Of a DNA stretch of 64,000 nucleotides, positions 45,883-54,781 are shown piece by piece. This stretch comes from Alphaproteobacteria bacterium HT1-32 (lineage in GTDB: Bacteria > Pseudomonadota > Alphaproteobacteria > Rhodospirillales > HT1-32). The notes beneath the pieces are model-generated. The model was given only the letters and a program-made list of their open reading frames with translations. It was not told where the DNA came from and did no database searches. Position 1 is the first letter of the stretch. Each line of letters begins with the position of its first letter. The stretch lies in assembly GCA_009649675.1 (NCBI GenBank), contig WJPL01000002.1:1-64000 (forward strand), written 5' to 3'. The translations under genes and the position numbers were made by a program.

Positions 45883-47913
45883 TCAGAACATCCGCCCGGC
45901 AAACATGAGTGTCAAAACAGTCATGCCGATGAGGAGCGATATGACAGCCGCAGTCTGCTGTCCGTAAAGCTTGGCCTCGATCTTTCGCCTTTCTTCACCG
46001 GTTTCGATTTCAATAGCTTCTGCCTGGGCTTCCCTGAATTCTTCGACGGCTTTAGCATATCCGGAAGTGTCAGTATCCCGTTGTTCCTTGTCTTCCAGAA
46101 GGTTGTAGATTTCCGGAAGACTGCCCCGGCGAACCATTTTCGGAATATCCCGTTCAAGGCGCTTTCGCTGTGACCGGCTGTGATAACTGTTGATGGCCGG
46201 TTGGGCGATACCGCCGATCCAGCTGCTCAGGCCGAAGACAGTCTCCGGGCCCAGCCGCCATTGCAGCATGGCCAGCAGCGAGATCATGCCAAGTGTTGCA
46301 CGTTCCTTGCTGCCCGCCGTCAGGGCTTCAACCTGTTTGTCGATATTATTATCGAACCGGCTTTTGACAAAAGCCGCGATATGACGATCTACCGGCAGGG
46401 TGGTTCGGTCCACCCGTTTGGAAGCGCGGTCCAGAGCAGGCAGAATATCTGCAATATCCAGAACATAGTCGCGTTCAATCAGCGGGCTGCGACAGGGGGC
46501 CATATCGTTCAGTTCGTAGATGCATCGTTCAATGCCGCTTCCCATGCCGGTCTGCCGGACATGTTGTTCCATATTCTTGGAGATTTCGAGATGCAGGCTC
46601 TGATCGGGCATGTAGATGGGCTGTGCCTCCGTCCAGAATCTGACGATCTCTTTCTTGATCAGTTCGGCATAATATTGCCCGAGGGAGGGATTTTGCTCCA
46701 GCGCGGTACCAAACCCGTCGGGCATCGCAATGAAATCGCGATACCGGATAGGACCTGATGGATCCAGCAACAGGCAAATCCGGGAAATCAGAACATGGTC
46801 ATCCATCCCGGAGCCGAGTTCATCTGCCGTGGCATCGCGAACCGCGGCGCCAATCCGCTCTGCGGTTTCCTTGTCTTCCAGTGAATGACGGAGCCAGACC
46901 TCGATCTCGCCTTCGCGGGCGATCTTGGCTGCGGCATCCCAGTTCAGTGCAATAGCCTGTGCCAGCAATCGCTTGTGGGTGATCGGCATGCCGACAAACA
47001 TGAAGGCGGTCTTGGCTTTCTTCGGCCGCTTCATCTGGACAGGTGTTGTTCTTTTTCCGGAAAGCCAGAGATCAATTTTCTCCAGATTCCATATCATGGC
47101 ATTCTCGTCGGCCAGTAGGCCCCGAAGCAATTCCAGCATGCTATCGTTAAGGGGGATCTCACCGACCAGCGTTCTGAACGAAGTTGCGGAAACCTTTGAG
47201 GCGATGATCTCACGCTCGTCCATCGTCGGCGCGGGATTTCGTCCGGCAATCATGAACATGACAGTTGCGCCAAGCGAATACATGTCGTTGTGAAAGTCGC
47301 CCCGGCCACGCCCTGCACGTGGCGTCATGGCGGAACCGATGTTTTCAAACAATGCATGCTGGTCATAACCGGGAGGTGTGGTCACACAGTCGCCAAGCAC
47401 AAGCTGGGTTCGTTTCTCATCCAGATAATAGAGATTGTCCGGACGGATGGCGCGGTGAACGACATTGTTGGAGGCGAGTAACCGCAAGGCGGCATAAAGC
47501 GGCGTGATGATAACGTCTCTGGCGCTCAGCGGGTCGATCGGTGCTACGGTTTCGGACAGTCCCCGGACAAACTTGCCTCCCTTCGGGCGCTGGTAAATGA
47601 CAGCGATTGTCCGGCGGTCCAGTGGCGGCCATTCGATAACCCCCCACTCAAGCAAAGGCAGAAGACCGGGAGAGGAAAGCCCCCGGAGCGAGCGCATTTC
47701 CTTCATCCGCGGTGTAATTTCCGGGCGACAGACCAGCGCATAGATTTCCCGTGCGGCATCACGCCGGTCAGTGACCAGAAATGCGCTGGCATTCGGCAGG
47801 TCGAGTTCGGGTATCGGTGACGCAGGATCAATCAGATACCGGTCACGTAAGACAGGTTTGCCGTTACTCATTGCGCCGCCGCTGAGGCGCTCGTCTGCAG
47901 GTGCCGTCGCCAT
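45883..47913 (-). CDS. Membrane-anchored protein kinase-like protein, predicted pseudokinase
   Basis: 676 residues. Residues about 25-300 have a Ser/Thr-kinase-like fold: a hinge-like stretch, VVHRAIRPDNLYYL in the catalytic-loop position, LVLGDCV in the DFG position, and DFHNDMYSLGATVMFMIAGR as subdomain IX. The catalytic Asp of HRD is Ala155 and no glycine loop or VAIK lysine is evident (YALVCRP), although Asn160 and Asp175 remain. It is therefore probably catalytically dead or strongly atypical. A long helical middle region (310-600) is unassigned. A C-terminal transmembrane helix covers about 652-674. Cotranscribed with the 199-residue membrane protein. Confidence 0.82.
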   Translation of the reverse strand: MATAPADERLSGGAMSNGKPVLRDRYLIDPASPIPELDLPNASAFLVTDRRDAAREIYALVCRPEITPRMKEMRSLRGLSSPGLLPLLEWGVIEWPPLDRRTIAVIYQRPKGGKFVRGLSETVAPIDPLSARDVIITPLYAALRLLASNNVVHRAIRPDNLYYLDEKRTQLVLGDCVTTPPGYDQHALFENIGSAMTPRAGRGRGDFHNDMYSLGATVMFMIAGRNPAPTMDEREIIASKVSATSFRTLVGEIPLNDSMLELLRGLLADENAMIWNLEKIDLWLSGKRTTPVQMKRPKKAKTAFMFVGMPITHKRLLAQAIALNWDAAAKIAREGEIEVWLRHSLEDKETAERIGAAVRDATADELGSGMDDHVLISRICLLLDPSGPIRYRDFIAMPDGFGTALEQNPSLGQYYAELIKKEIVRFWTEAQPIYMPDQSLHLEISKNMEQHVRQTGMGSGIERCIYELNDMAPCRSPLIERDYVLDIADILPALDRASKRVDRTTLPVDRHIAAFVKSRFDNNIDKQVEALTAGSKERATLGMISLLAMLQWRLGPETVFGLSSWIGGIAQPAINSYHSRSQRKRLERDIPKMVRRGSLPEIYNLLEDKEQRDTDTSGYAKAVEEFREAQAEAIEIETGEERRKIEAKLYGQQTAAVISLLIGMTVLTLMFAGRMF

Positions 47914-47986
47914 TCGCGATTATCTGACTTCAAATGCTGGTTGTTCTATCAACCTATCGCAAGGTCACTAAGGCAAGGTAAAAAAA

Positions 47987-49222
47987 TCAGATTGCGGCTG
48001 AATTGCGCAGTTTTGCGAGTTCTTCCTCGTCTGCTCCCAGCAGTTCGCGGATGACCTCTTCCGTATGCTGCCCGAGAAGGGGGGCACCGCGCCGGTAGGT
48101 TGGCGGGGTACGGGACATCTTTACGGGGTTTGAAATCACCGGGTAGGTGACGCCAAGTCCTTCATGCTGAATCTCTGTTACCATGCCGCGTGCCATGAGA
48201 TGCGGGTCGGCAAACGCGCCCGGCAGATCGTTGACCGGAGCAGCAGGAACCTTGCGTTTTTCCAGTCCATCAAGCCAGAAGGCGGTGTTCCGGCTGACAA
48301 AAATCTGGCGCAGAAGCGGAATCAGCGTTTCACGATTTCTGATCCGGGCCGGATTGGTCGAAAACCGTTCATCAGCGGCGATTTCAGGCCGTTCGGCAAG
48401 ATCGCACAGCGACTGGAACTGCCGGTCGTTGCCACAGGCAAGGATGAAATACCCATCGGATGTCGGGAAAACTTCATAAGGCACGATATTCGGATGGGCA
48501 TTACCGCGCCGTTTCGGCGCCTCGCCGGAGATCAGATAATTCATGCCTTCATTGGTCAGCCAGGCGAGCTGTGTCTCCAGCAGCGACAGGTCGATATGCT
48601 GGCCTTCACCTGTCCGGTCACGGTGACGCAGCGCCGCGAGAATTGCCGTAGAGGCATACATCCCGCACATGATGTCGGCGATACCGACGCCGACCTTCAT
48701 CGGATCACCATCAATCTCACCGGTCAGTGACATGATGCCACCCATGCCCTGCGCCAGAAAATCATAACCGGCACGTTCGGCATAAGGTCCGGTCTGGCCA
48801 AAGCCGGTGATGGAGCAATAGACGAGGCCGGGGAATTCATCTTTCAGCTGGTCATAACCCAGACCGTATTTCGCCAGACCGCCGGTCTTGTAGTTCTCTG
48901 TCAGGACATCGCATTTTGCGATCATGCGGCGGGCCAGCGCCTGACCTTCCGGTTTTGAGACGTCAATGGCGACGGACCGCTTGTTCCGGTTGGCGCAAAG
49001 ATAATAAGCACTTTCGTTGCTTTCTTTGCCGTCCTGATCTTTCAGATAGGGCGGGCCCCATTTGCGGGTATCATCCCCGACGCCGGGACGCTCGATCTTG
49101 ATGACATCCGCACCCAGATCGGCCAGATACTGGGTACAGGTGGGGCCGGCGAGTATCCGGCTGAGGTCGAAAATCCGGATGCCGTCCAGCGGGCCGGGTG
49201 ATGTCGTCATCTCGTTACTCAC
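47987..49222 (-). CDS. Family III CoA-transferase (CaiB/BaiF)
   Basis: 411 residues. Typical CaiB/BaiF motifs are GIRIFDLSRILAGPTCTQYLADLGADVIKIERP, split by the first lobe, VENYKTGGLAKYGLGYD and SITGFGQTGPYAERAGYDF. The catalytic Asp183 lies in VGVGIADIMCGMYA. It transfers CoA between carboxylic acids; the acid cannot be named. The start is GTG, overlapping the acyl-CoA dehydrogenase stop by 4 bases (GTGA), so the genes are coupled and probably act in one degradation route. Confidence 0.92.
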   Translation of the reverse strand: MSNEMTTSPGPLDGIRIFDLSRILAGPTCTQYLADLGADVIKIERPGVGDDTRKWGPPYLKDQDGKESNESAYYLCANRNKRSVAIDVSKPEGQALARRMIAKCDVLTENYKTGGLAKYGLGYDQLKDEFPGLVYCSITGFGQTGPYAERAGYDFLAQGMGGIMSLTGEIDGDPMKVGVGIADIMCGMYASTAILAALRHRDRTGEGQHIDLSLLETQLAWLTNEGMNYLISGEAPKRRGNAHPNIVPYEVFPTSDGYFILACGNDRQFQSLCDLAERPEIAADERFSTNPARIRNRETLIPLLRQIFVSRNTAFWLDGLEKRKVPAAPVNDLPGAFADPHLMARGMVTEIQHEGLGVTYPVISNPVKMSRTPPTYRRGAPLLGQHTEEVIRELLGADEEELAKLRNSAAI

Positions 49223-50409
49223 TGTTCGATATAGCCGTCACGGGTCTGCGGCAGCTTGCGCCCGAGAATGCGGCTGGCGATCAGCGTGCGCAGAACCTGT
49301 GCCGTGCCGCCACCGATGGTGAACATACGGGCGTCACGGGTCATGCGCTCAATCGGGTTGTTGCGGGAATAACCGGCGGCACCATGAATCTGCAATGCGT
49401 CATTGGTTACCTTGATGGCCATTTCCGATGTAAACACCTTGGCCTGTGCAGCCAGTGTCGCATCGGGGAAGGCCCCGTTTGCCGAGGAGGCGGCAGCGTG
49501 GATCAGCGTCCGGGCGGCCATTGTCTGGGTGCTCATGTCGGCGAGCATCCATTGCAGGCCCTGAAATTCACAGATCGGGCGGCCAAACTGTTCCCGGTTC
49601 TTGCTGAATTCCAGTGCGGTCTCAAACGCGCCGCGGGCGAGGCCAAGGGCAACCGTGGCGGCCCCAACGCGCTGACTGTTATAGGCTTCCATCAACTCGC
49701 CGAATCCCCGGCGCAGACCACCGGGAGGCGACAGCATCATATCTTCAGAAATTTCCATATCCTCGAAGGTGACAACCGTTTCAGGAATCCCGCGCAGGCC
49801 CATGGTCGGTTCACGATCGCCGATCACCAGGCCGGGGGTTTCACCATGCACGGCGATAAAACCGGCGATGCCCTGTTCTTCGCCCGCTTCGTCAAAAACC
49901 CGGGCAAAAATAAGAAACAGCTTTGAAACGCCACCGCCTGTAATCCAGTGTTTGCGGCCGTTGAGGATATATTTGTCACCACGCTTGTCGGCGCGTGTGG
50001 TCATGGTTGTTGCGGCACTGCCAGCCTCTGGCTCGGTGATGCAGATGGCGGGCTTGTCGCCGCCCAGCACCAGATCTGCCGCCAGTTTTTTCTGCCCCTG
50101 GGTGCCGTATTTCATCACGGCACTGACCGCGCCCATATTCGCTTCGACCGAGATGCGACCTGTAACGCCGCAGACCCGGGCCATTTCCTCAATCAGTAAT
50201 GTCGCATCGAGAAAGGTCAGGCCGGGACCACCATATTGTTTCGGAATGGTCATCCCCATGAAACCGGCGTCGCGCAGTTTCGCGACATTGTTCCAGGGAT
50301 AGCTCTCGGTTCGGTCGACTTCGGCGGCGTTTGGTGCAATCTCGCGGTCTGCGAGATCATGCGCCTTTTCAACAAGTGCCTGCTGTGCAGTGGAAAGCGG
50401 TGATTTCAT
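49219..50409 (-). CDS. Acyl-CoA dehydrogenase
   Basis: About 396 residues. Conserved features are ITEPEAGSAATTMTTRADKRGD (FAD/substrate domain), YILNGRKHWITGGGVSKLFL, QVGAATVALGLARGAFE-like helix, FGRPICEFQGLQWMLADM, and the C-terminal GGTAQVLRTLIASRILG. It oxidises an acyl-CoA at the alpha-beta bond with FAD and electron transfer flavoprotein. Start 50409 (MKSPLSTAQQ) has GAGGAG upstream; a longer frame from 50445 is less likely. Coupled with the CaiB/BaiF gene. Confidence 0.93.
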   Translation of the reverse strand: MKSPLSTAQQALVEKAHDLADREIAPNAAEVDRTESYPWNNVAKLRDAGFMGMTIPKQYGGPGLTFLDATLLIEEMARVCGVTGRISVEANMGAVSAVMKYGTQGQKKLAADLVLGGDKPAICITEPEAGSAATTMTTRADKRGDKYILNGRKHWITGGGVSKLFLIFARVFDEAGEEQGIAGFIAVHGETPGLVIGDREPTMGLRGIPETVVTFEDMEISEDMMLSPPGGLRRGFGELMEAYNSQRVGAATVALGLARGAFETALEFSKNREQFGRPICEFQGLQWMLADMSTQTMAARTLIHAAASSANGAFPDATLAAQAKVFTSEMAIKVTNDALQIHGAAGYSRNNPIERMTRDARMFTIGGGTAQVLRTLIASRILGRKLPQTRDGYIEQ

Positions 50410-50469
50410 CGTTTGTCTCCTCACGATAAAGTTATCACCCCTCACCGGGTGCTGTACAAGTGGTTGTCT

Positions 50470-50970
50470 TCAGCTTTGCCGCTGAGCGGCATCAAGAGCG
50501 GACTGAAGTATCCAGGCAGCAGCAGCCTTATCGACGACTTCTGCCCGTTTCGCCCGGCTGAGGTCGGCCTCGGTCGTCAGCATGCGCTGAACTGCAACGG
50601 TCGAAAGCCTCTCATCCTGAAAAAAGATGGGTAGCTGGATTCCGGCGGTCAGATTTTGCGCGAACTGTCGGGTGGACTGGCAACGGGGGCCTTCCGTTCC
50701 GTCCATGCTGACGGGCCAGCCAATGACCAGCCCGACGACAGAATTGGCGGAAACGATATCGACAAGCTGCGCCAGATCCTCGGCGAATTTCTTGCGCCGT
50801 ATCAGGACAAGAGGGCTGGCGATCATCCATCGGGGGTCGCATATCGCCACGCCGATGGTCTTTTTTCCGACGTCGAGACCCAATAAAGCGCCCTGTCCGG
50901 TCGTCATACGCTTGAGGTCTGTGATCCGTTCGGCAATCATGCCGTCAAATGATACTGACTCGCTCGACAT
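50470..50970 (-). CDS. ruvX: Putative pre-16S rRNA nuclease/Holliday junction resolvase YqgF
   Basis: 166 residues with an RNase H-like YqgF fold: GLDVGKKTIGVAICDPR, VVGLVIGWPVSMDGTEGPR, FFQDERLSTVAVQRML and DKAAAAWILQSALD, which carry the acidic catalytic residues. It is an essential-type housekeeping enzyme for 16S rRNA 5' maturation. The 5' end overlaps the divergent SH3-domain gene by about 20 bases, so one of the two starts may be further in (ATG at 50940 or 50907 for this gene). Confidence 0.92.
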   Translation of the reverse strand: MSSESVSFDGMIAERITDLKRMTTGQGALLGLDVGKKTIGVAICDPRWMIASPLVLIRRKKFAEDLAQLVDIVSANSVVGLVIGWPVSMDGTEGPRCQSTRQFAQNLTAGIQLPIFFQDERLSTVAVQRMLTTEADLSRAKRAEVVDKAAAAWILQSALDAAQRQS

Positions 50971-52058
50971 TTATCCGATCCTGGCTGGTTGTTGGGTCAG
51001 GGCTGTTGTGGCTCATGGTCGCCCTGACTGTGATTAGCACATCCGCCCCGGCTCAAGACAGCGCCCGGCGCATTATCCTGAACGAATACCAGCTTGATGG
51101 TGATGTCGGTGCTTTTCGTGTGTCCGTCCGTGCGGCCAATGTTCGTGACCGGCCGGCAACGCGTTCCGGGAAAAGCGGCCTGCTGAAGCGTGGCGCACTG
51201 ATCAAATCTCTCGGACGAGTTGAAGGTACCCGCTGGTATGCGGTTGAGCAGGAACGCCGCTTTATCGGCTTCATGTATGACAAGACCATTGAGCCGGTGC
51301 TGGATACGGCCCTGACGGAAGAAGAGCGTCAGGCGCTTGGTCTTGATCCGCCGGAAGACCCGCTCAAGGGTATCGAGATTGAACCGCTGAAAGGGGCATT
51401 CGTTGCCCAGCAGCGGGACAATGTCATCCGGGCCCGTCCCGAGGCGGGTACCAGATCAGTGGGCAAGCTCCGCCGGGGTGAACGGATTGAAGCGATCGGA
51501 CGGCCAAAAGGTTATCCCGACTGGGTCGCCGTCGGGCGGGAAGGACAGGCGCTTGGATTCATGCGCGAGGAGGGGTTGCTGCGGGTGATCGATGCGGCGC
51601 TAAGCCAGCCTCTGTCCGGCAAGCTCCAGATTGAGGGCAGTATCACCTGTGCCTACGAACTGGCCTTCAAGGGGCGCTCTGCTGTGGTGGGAGAAGTCTA
51701 TGGCTCCGCAGATTATGCAGGCAATCTCGCCTGTACCCGGAATGGCGGGCTGGAGATGTTCTCCATTCTGATGTTCGTGGTTGAAGGTGCCCGGCCGGGA
51801 GCCGATGGGGATCTGCACCAGATCAATATGGACCTGCTCGAACTCGGTGATGTTGAGCGTCCGTTTTCGGTCATCATGTCATATGACAACAATGCCAGTC
51901 TGGTGATGTTCGATACCTCCAGCAGGACCAGTTATATCCGCCGGGGCTTTCGCGCCGAACGCCCGGCGGGGTCGATTCCGGAAGCCCTGTCGGCGTCGAT
52001 TGATATTGCCCTGAATGCCCTTAACGATTCGGCATGGAGCGACCTCGCCGGATTGTAG
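50949..52058 (+). CDS. Exported protein with two bacterial SH3 domains
   Basis: 369 residues. Signal peptide (hydrophobic about 12-33, cleavage after SAPAQ). The first SH3b domain, about 55-115, has RAANVRDRPATRSGKSGLLK and RWYAVEQERRFIGFM. The second, about 145-205, has NVIRARPEAGTRSVGKLRRG and PDWVAVGREGQALGFM. The C-terminal 160 residues form an unassigned domain with two cysteines (SITCAYELAF and NLACTRNGGL) likely in a disulfide. SH3b domains bind peptidoglycan or peptides; the role is otherwise unknown. Monocistronic. Confidence 0.85.
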   Translation: MILTRSTFIRSWLVVGSGLLWLMVALTVISTSAPAQDSARRIILNEYQLDGDVGAFRVSVRAANVRDRPATRSGKSGLLKRGALIKSLGRVEGTRWYAVEQERRFIGFMYDKTIEPVLDTALTEEERQALGLDPPEDPLKGIEIEPLKGAFVAQQRDNVIRARPEAGTRSVGKLRRGERIEAIGRPKGYPDWVAVGREGQALGFMREEGLLRVIDAALSQPLSGKLQIEGSITCAYELAFKGRSAVVGEVYGSADYAGNLACTRNGGLEMFSILMFVVEGARPGADGDLHQINMDLLELGDVERPFSVIMSYDNNASLVMFDTSSRTSYIRRGFRAERPAGSIPEALSASIDIALNALNDSAWSDLAGL

Positions 52059-52084
52059 AGCCTTTGCCAGATGCGTATTCAAGC

Positions 52085-52873
52085 TCAGCGGGGGCTGGAG
52101 AATCCGTCCAGTGCCAGCGTCAGATGCGATTCTGGAATATAGAAATCCTGATAATAGAGCGCCTTTCCGTCCAGATCGGCGGCTATTGCATTCAGAACTG
52201 CGGTCGGCTGATCGGCAATGCAGTCAGCCTGTGTGCAGGCCATCCTCGGCGGTTTTTCAACACGCAGCCGGTGGGTGATGGCATGTACCCGCAGATGCAG
52301 TTCATGGCTGATCAGATGCTTCAGATTGGCACCGTCCAGTTCGGCCAGTGGCAGGGTTTCCAGCGTCTCGAATCGCCCGGCGCAGGCGCGGAATATGGAA
52401 TAGACCCGTAGATTCTCTCCAATCCGGAAGACCCGTTCGATCCGCAGATGTGGCTGCCTGCCGCTGCCCAGAATATCAGACCATGCCCCCTGAGACGGCG
52501 ACAGGTTTCGCCGGATGGTGCGGGTATAGACCCGCAAAAAACCTGCGTCCGGCTGATTAGGGTCGGTGAAGCGCATATGCCAGGGCTGGTCGATGGTCTG
52601 TCCGGCACTGGCGACGACGGAACCACTGCCGCGGCGGCGTTCGATAATGCCGTCAGAGGCGAGATCACGAAGCGACCGCTGAATGGTGCCAAGGCTGCAG
52701 GGGGTTGCCCGGACCAGATCGGATTCGGTCGGTAATCTGGCGCCGGGCAACCAGAAACCATCAAGAATTGACTGCTGAAACGCCTGACGCAGACGTTCAT
52801 GCTTCGGACGTGCCGGATCGTCCCGCCAGTACTGCCGGACAAATTCTTCTGTGATGTCGCCCGAATAACTCAT
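52085..52873 (-). CDS. GntR/HutC-family transcriptional regulator
   Basis: About 262 residues. The N-terminal winged helix is evident in LPTESDLVRATPCSLGTIQR and LASDGIIERRRGSGSVV. The C-terminal UTRA ligand-binding domain includes RIERVFRIGENLRVYSIF and YYQDFYIPESHLTLAL. I prefer the ATG at 52873 (MSYSGDITEEF); a start at 52930 is possible. It faces the aconitase X operon with a 135-bp gap, so it probably represses it in response to a substrate or intermediate. Confidence 0.9.
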   Translation of the reverse strand: MSYSGDITEEFVRQYWRDDPARPKHERLRQAFQQSILDGFWLPGARLPTESDLVRATPCSLGTIQRSLRDLASDGIIERRRGSGSVVASAGQTIDQPWHMRFTDPNQPDAGFLRVYTRTIRRNLSPSQGAWSDILGSGRQPHLRIERVFRIGENLRVYSIFRACAGRFETLETLPLAELDGANLKHLISHELHLRVHAITHRLRVEKPPRMACTQADCIADQPTAVLNAIAADLDGKALYYQDFYIPESHLTLALDGFSSPR

Positions 52874-53008
52874 GCCCGCCCCGGCTGAAGAAAGTTCGCT
52901 GAGAGTGATATATTTTGTTTGAAAACACAATGCACATTAATGTAACTACTATATAGCAATTTTGAAGTGTGGTCAGTGAAACTGGCTTTGGGTGAGGGAG
53001 AACGGACA

Positions 53009-54250
53009 ATGCGACTGACGGATGAAGAGCAGGCCATGCTGGCCGGTGAGATGGGAGAGCCACGCCGCTGGGCACTGGATCATATGCTGAAAGTAGGCGG
53101 CATGTTTGATGCGGAGGACCTGGTTCCGGTCTCGCAGGCGCACATGATGGCAGATCCGGAATCGCTCGGTGATGCAGGGGCAAGCTTTCTGGAAGGCATC
53201 GCCTCGCATCCGGCAAAAGACCGTCGCGTTGCCATTCCGATGATTACGGACCCCCGCGGTGTTGACCTCAATCATTACAGTCCGCTCGGGCAGACTGAGG
53301 AAATGGCGACGATCGAGCGGCGGATGATCGCGGCCTGCGAAAAGCTGGGCATTCTGATGACCAACACCTGCATCAACTATCAGACCATCATGCCGCCAAT
53401 GCTGCGAGATCATGTGGCGTTTGGTGATACCGGGGTGGTGATCTATTGCAATTCGGCACTGGGCGCGCGGTCTAATTTTGAAGGTGGGCCATCTGCTCTG
53501 GCGGCTGGGCTGACGGGCCGGACGCCACGTTACGGCCTGCATCTCGACCAGAACCGGCGGGCGACGAAACGCTATCGGCTCCGCGAACAGCCGCGGGAAC
53601 TGACAGACTGGGGTGTGCTTGGCGCCGTCATCGGCCGCAAGGCTGGGTCTTACTGGGAGGTTCCGGCTATCGAGGGGCTGGAAGCGGTGCCGACTTCTGA
53701 CGAGATGAAGCATATGGGGGCGGCCATGGCGAGCTATGGCTCGACGCCGCTGTTCCACCTCATCGGAATTACACCGGAAGCGCCGACTCTGGCGGCGGTC
53801 GAGGGTGACAAGCTGCCGGTGGAAGATATTACCGCCGCCGATCTGGCAGCCTTGCGATCCGGCTTTGGTGGCAGGGGTGACAAGGTCGATGTGGTGGTCT
53901 TCGCCGCACCTCAGCTTTCCATCGTTGAAATGCAACAGGTCGCGGACCTGATTGAAGGTCGCAAAATTCACCATGATACGGCGCTGATCGTCTGCACCTC
54001 GCCGAGTGTGTATGCAGATGCCCTGCGTATGGGGCATGTCGGGGCGATTGAAGCGGCGGGTGGCAAGGTGCTCGAAGGCACCTGTTTCTATAACCAGTAT
54101 GCCCGCGAGATCGGGGAGGCGAATGGCTGGAAGCGTCTGCTCTCCAACTCTGCGAAGATCGTCAATATTCTGGGTGGTTATGGCTATGAGCCTGCATTGG
54201 CCAGTATGGAGGCCTGTATCGAGTCGGCCTGCAAAGGGGAGATCGTCTGA
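53009..54250 (+). CDS. Aconitase X catalytic subunit
   Basis: About 413 residues. AcnX hallmarks are MLAGEMGEPRRWALDHML, DLVPVSQAHMM, LMTNTCINYQTIMPPM, YCNSALGARSNFEGGPSAL, and ICTSPSVYADALRMG-like and GTCFYNQYAREI segments. The cysteines would bind the iron-sulfur cluster. Characterised bacterial AcnX enzymes include cis-3-hydroxy-L-proline dehydratases, and an archaeal branch dehydrates mevalonate 5-phosphate; the activity here is unproven. Start 53009 has GAGGGAG nine bases upstream. The TGA overlaps the ATG of the small subunit by one base. Confidence 0.92.
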   Translation: MRLTDEEQAMLAGEMGEPRRWALDHMLKVGGMFDAEDLVPVSQAHMMADPESLGDAGASFLEGIASHPAKDRRVAIPMITDPRGVDLNHYSPLGQTEEMATIERRMIAACEKLGILMTNTCINYQTIMPPMLRDHVAFGDTGVVIYCNSALGARSNFEGGPSALAAGLTGRTPRYGLHLDQNRRATKRYRLREQPRELTDWGVLGAVIGRKAGSYWEVPAIEGLEAVPTSDEMKHMGAAMASYGSTPLFHLIGITPEAPTLAAVEGDKLPVEDITAADLAALRSGFGGRGDKVDVVVFAAPQLSIVEMQQVADLIEGRKIHHDTALIVCTSPSVYADALRMGHVGAIEAAGGKVLEGTCFYNQYAREIGEANGWKRLLSNSAKIVNILGGYGYEPALASMEACIESACKGEIV

Positions 54251-54654
54251 TGACCACGTTCAAATGCCACAAGGGTATCGGCTCGAAAGTTGAAGGTGAG
54301 GCGCTGGTTGCCGAGGACAACTTCTCGGCCCGCTATGATCTCGACCGTCTCAAGGGTGTCTTTTCCCGCCCGCAGCACAAGCTGCATGGCCAGTCCTACA
54401 AGGACAAGATTCTGGTGTTCAACACGGCCAAGGGTGGCGTGGCTTCGGCCTGGATGCTGCACGAGATGAAATCCCGGGGCATCGCGCCGAAAGCCATCCT
54501 GTTCAATACGGCGAACACCATTCTGGCCCAAGGGGCGGCACTGGCCGACATGACCATGTGTGACCGCTTCGAAGACGGCGATGTGACCAGGCTGATCAAG
54601 ACTGGTGACCGGCTGGAAGTGGATCCGGAGAACGGTGTGGTCAGGGTCATCTGA
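54250..54654 (+). CDS. Aconitase X swivel subunit (DUF126)
   Basis: 134 residues, matching the small swivelling domain of AcnX: KGIGSKVEGEALVAEDNFSARYDLD, split over the first strand pair, VFNTAKGGVASAWMLHEM, LFNTANTILAQGAALADM and DRLEVDPENGVVRV. The catalytic Ser/Lys-bearing loop is within NTAKGG. In fused AcnX proteins this domain is on the same chain; here it is a separate gene coupled by a TGATG overlap. Confidence 0.92.
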   Translation: MTTFKCHKGIGSKVEGEALVAEDNFSARYDLDRLKGVFSRPQHKLHGQSYKDKILVFNTAKGGVASAWMLHEMKSRGIAPKAILFNTANTILAQGAALADMTMCDRFEDGDVTRLIKTGDRLEVDPENGVVRVI

Positions 54655-54659
54655 AAGTC

Positions 54660-54687
54660 CCCTGACTTCCGGATACCGGTGTCAGGG
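54660..54687 (+). terminator. Possible terminator after the aconitase X operon
   Basis: CCCTGAC (54660-54666) pairs perfectly with GTCAGGG (54681-54687), and CCGG/CCGG in the loop can extend the fold. It begins five bases after the stop. No strong T-run follows, so termination may be partial or Rho-aided. Confidence 0.4.
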
Positions 54688-54781
54688 AATGACCGGAAAG
54701 TATTGGCTTTGCCCTGCTGATTGGGCCACGATTGCCGTTACAGACATATCATTCTGATATGATTCTGGTGTCGGGGCGTTT

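Noticed and set aside
52973-54037. Minus-strand 354-codon frame
   Set aside because: Antisense to the aconitase X catalytic gene, whose Cys motifs and coupling to the small subunit make it the real gene.
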